A stretch of 64,000 bases of DNA from Clostridiales bacterium. Its GTDB lineage: Bacteria; Bacillota; Clostridia; Lachnospirales; Cellulosilyticaceae. Of the stretch, positions 63,202 to 64,000 are shown in pieces. The DNA lies in NCBI GenBank assembly GCA_019418225.1, contig DYCF01000021.1, positions 11,679-75,678 of the forward strand, written 5' to 3'. Made by a program: the position numbers and the translations under genes. Each line of letters begins with the position of its first letter. Within the stretch, counting starts at the first letter, position 1. The notes under the pieces are model-generated. The model was not told the DNA's origin, did no database searches, and was given only the letters and a program-made list of their open reading frames with translations.

Positions 63202-63921
63202 TTACATTACCTCCTTATCAGTGTACCAAAGATATGCATCTTCTAATTTTTCATAAGGGCTTGCTTCAATAGCCTCTTTAACTGTTCCCTGAAATACTAC
63301 CTTTCCTTTTTTTAGAATACAAATAATATCACATAATACTTCTACCTCATCCATAAAATGTGAAGTCAACATAATTGTTAAACCTTTTTCCTTTAGGTCT
63401 TTTAATATTTGCCATACATCTCTTCTTGCTCTTGCATCAAGTCCAGTTGTAAGCTCATCTAAAAATACTACTTCCGGATTAGGAATAAGTGCAAGTATAA
63501 TAAACAGTCTTTGCTTTTGTCCTCCTGACAGCTCCTTTACTAAAGTTTTACTTTTTTCTTTAATTCCGAACCTTTGTAATAACTCCTTATAATTAGCTGG
63601 ATTTTTATAAAGTGATGCTGTCACTTCACAAAGCTCTTCAACTTTTATATTTTCTTGATAATTAGCTTCTTGAAACTGAACTCCAACTCTTTCAAATAAC
63701 TCCTTACGATTAGATATTGGATTTAATCCTAGTATTGAAACTTCCCCTTTATCTATCTTTTTAGTTCCAAGTATACATTCAATACTTGTACTCTTCCCTG
63801 CTCCATTAGCCCCAAGTAACCCAAATACAGTTCCTTTTTCTACTGCAAAGCTTAAGTTATCTACCGCTACACAACTTTCATAGCTTTTTGATAATTTTTC
63901 TACCTTAATTACATAATCCAT
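63202..63921 (-). CDS. ABC-2 type exporter ATPase
   Basis: 239 residues. Walker A GANGAGKST, signature LSGGQKQR, Walker B VVFLDELTTGLD, switch His in TSHFMDEVE. An AAGGAGGATA site precedes its ATG. The whole unit appears to be a two-gene exporter of the DrrAB/CcmA kind. Confidence 0.9.
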   Translation of the reverse strand: MDYVIKVEKLSKSYESCVAVDNLSFAVEKGTVFGLLGANGAGKSTSIECILGTKKIDKGEVSILGLNPISNRKELFERVGVQFQEANYQENIKVEELCEVTASLYKNPANYKELLQRFGIKEKSKTLVKELSGGQKQRLFIILALIPNPEVVFLDELTTGLDARARRDVWQILKDLKEKGLTIMLTSHFMDEVEVLCDIICILKKGKVVFQGTVKEAIEASPYEKLEDAYLWYTDKEVM

Positions 63922-63951
63922 TTTTATATCCTCCTTTTGTTTGATGTAATA

Positions 63952-63998
63952 GGCGTTTGCGAAACGCCGTAACCCGTATAAATACGGGATATTTTTTT
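63952..63998. other. Two adjacent hairpins at the window edge
   Basis: GGCGTTT-GCG-AAACGCC (63952-63968) and CCCGTA-TAAA-TACGGG (63973-63988), the second followed by a T7 tract on the plus strand. They lie 5' of the exporter ATPase gene and could be a leader structure or the end of a unit that lies beyond the window. Confidence 0.5.
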
Positions 63999-64000
63999 GT

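Overview
The window is AT-rich, dense with genes and looks like the chromosome of an anaerobic, spore-forming, plant-polysaccharide-degrading Firmicute. A cellulolytic Lachnospiraceae of the Cellulosilyticum type is my inference; no rRNA or other decisive marker is present. Support comes from two sporulation/germination-type genes (ytaF, a GerA-family protein), a large Gram-positive-type SRP RNA with an Alu domain, YesM/YesN-type regulation, strong AGGAGG ribosome sites, a mono-cluster ferredoxin and a secreted GH5-CBM3 endoglucanase.

Layout. 1-11 kb holds mostly plus-strand housekeeping and transport genes: a truncated lysophospholipase-like hydrolase, ytaF, an AraC regulator, a split chromate transporter pair and a YjiH-like membrane protein. 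The minus-strand tadA / YbjN-like / SRP RNA cluster and a large unknown membrane-anchored coiled-coil protein lie among them. 10.8-11.6 kb is a gene-free stretch of long hairpins, decayed tandem repeats and a possible small RNA. 11.6-16.7 kb carries pyk, a ferritin-like protein, a dicarboxylate symporter, a ferredoxin and a DUF2225 protein. 16.7-33.1 kb is the main accessory block, all on the minus strand: GH95 alpha-fucosidase, two ABC permeases, a solute-binding lipoprotein, GH31 alpha-xylosidase, GH3 beta-glucosidase, a YesM/YesN two-component pair and a GH42 beta-galactosidase. Together these could import fucosylated xyloglucan oligosaccharides and take them apart in the cytoplasm.

33.2-48.4 kb contains an AlaX editing protein, PHP and EEP phosphoesterases, an AAC(3)-like protein, a membrane-anchored MutS-like ATPase, a glycerol-3-phosphate/glycerophosphodiester block (HAD phosphatase, UgpA, UgpE, UgpB, UgpQ), a hemerythrin, an orphan PotD-like protein and a MarR-MATE pair with visible operators. 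48.7-54.3 kb is a five-gene nickel/peptide-type ABC importer read divergently from a CsoR/RcnR-family regulator with a very His-rich N-terminus, probably a nickel-responsive unit. 54.3-64 kb has a 230-bp imperfect palindrome, an EFR1-type flavo/ferredoxin protein, a stalk-domain protein, decayed ECF sigma and methyltransferase genes, the GH5-CBM3 cellulase with a divergent AraC regulator, and a small graveyard of truncated genes (SDR and an unknown gene) joined at a copy of a dispersed structured repeat. An ABC-2 exporter closes the window.

The observations most worth follow-up are the xyloglucan locus, the His-rich metal sensor beside the nik-like operon, a four-copy structured intergenic repeat, and two long hairpins each carrying a pair of perfect DnaA-box 9-mers at identical spacing. 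I saw no CRISPR array, insertion sequence, prophage, tRNA or rRNA.
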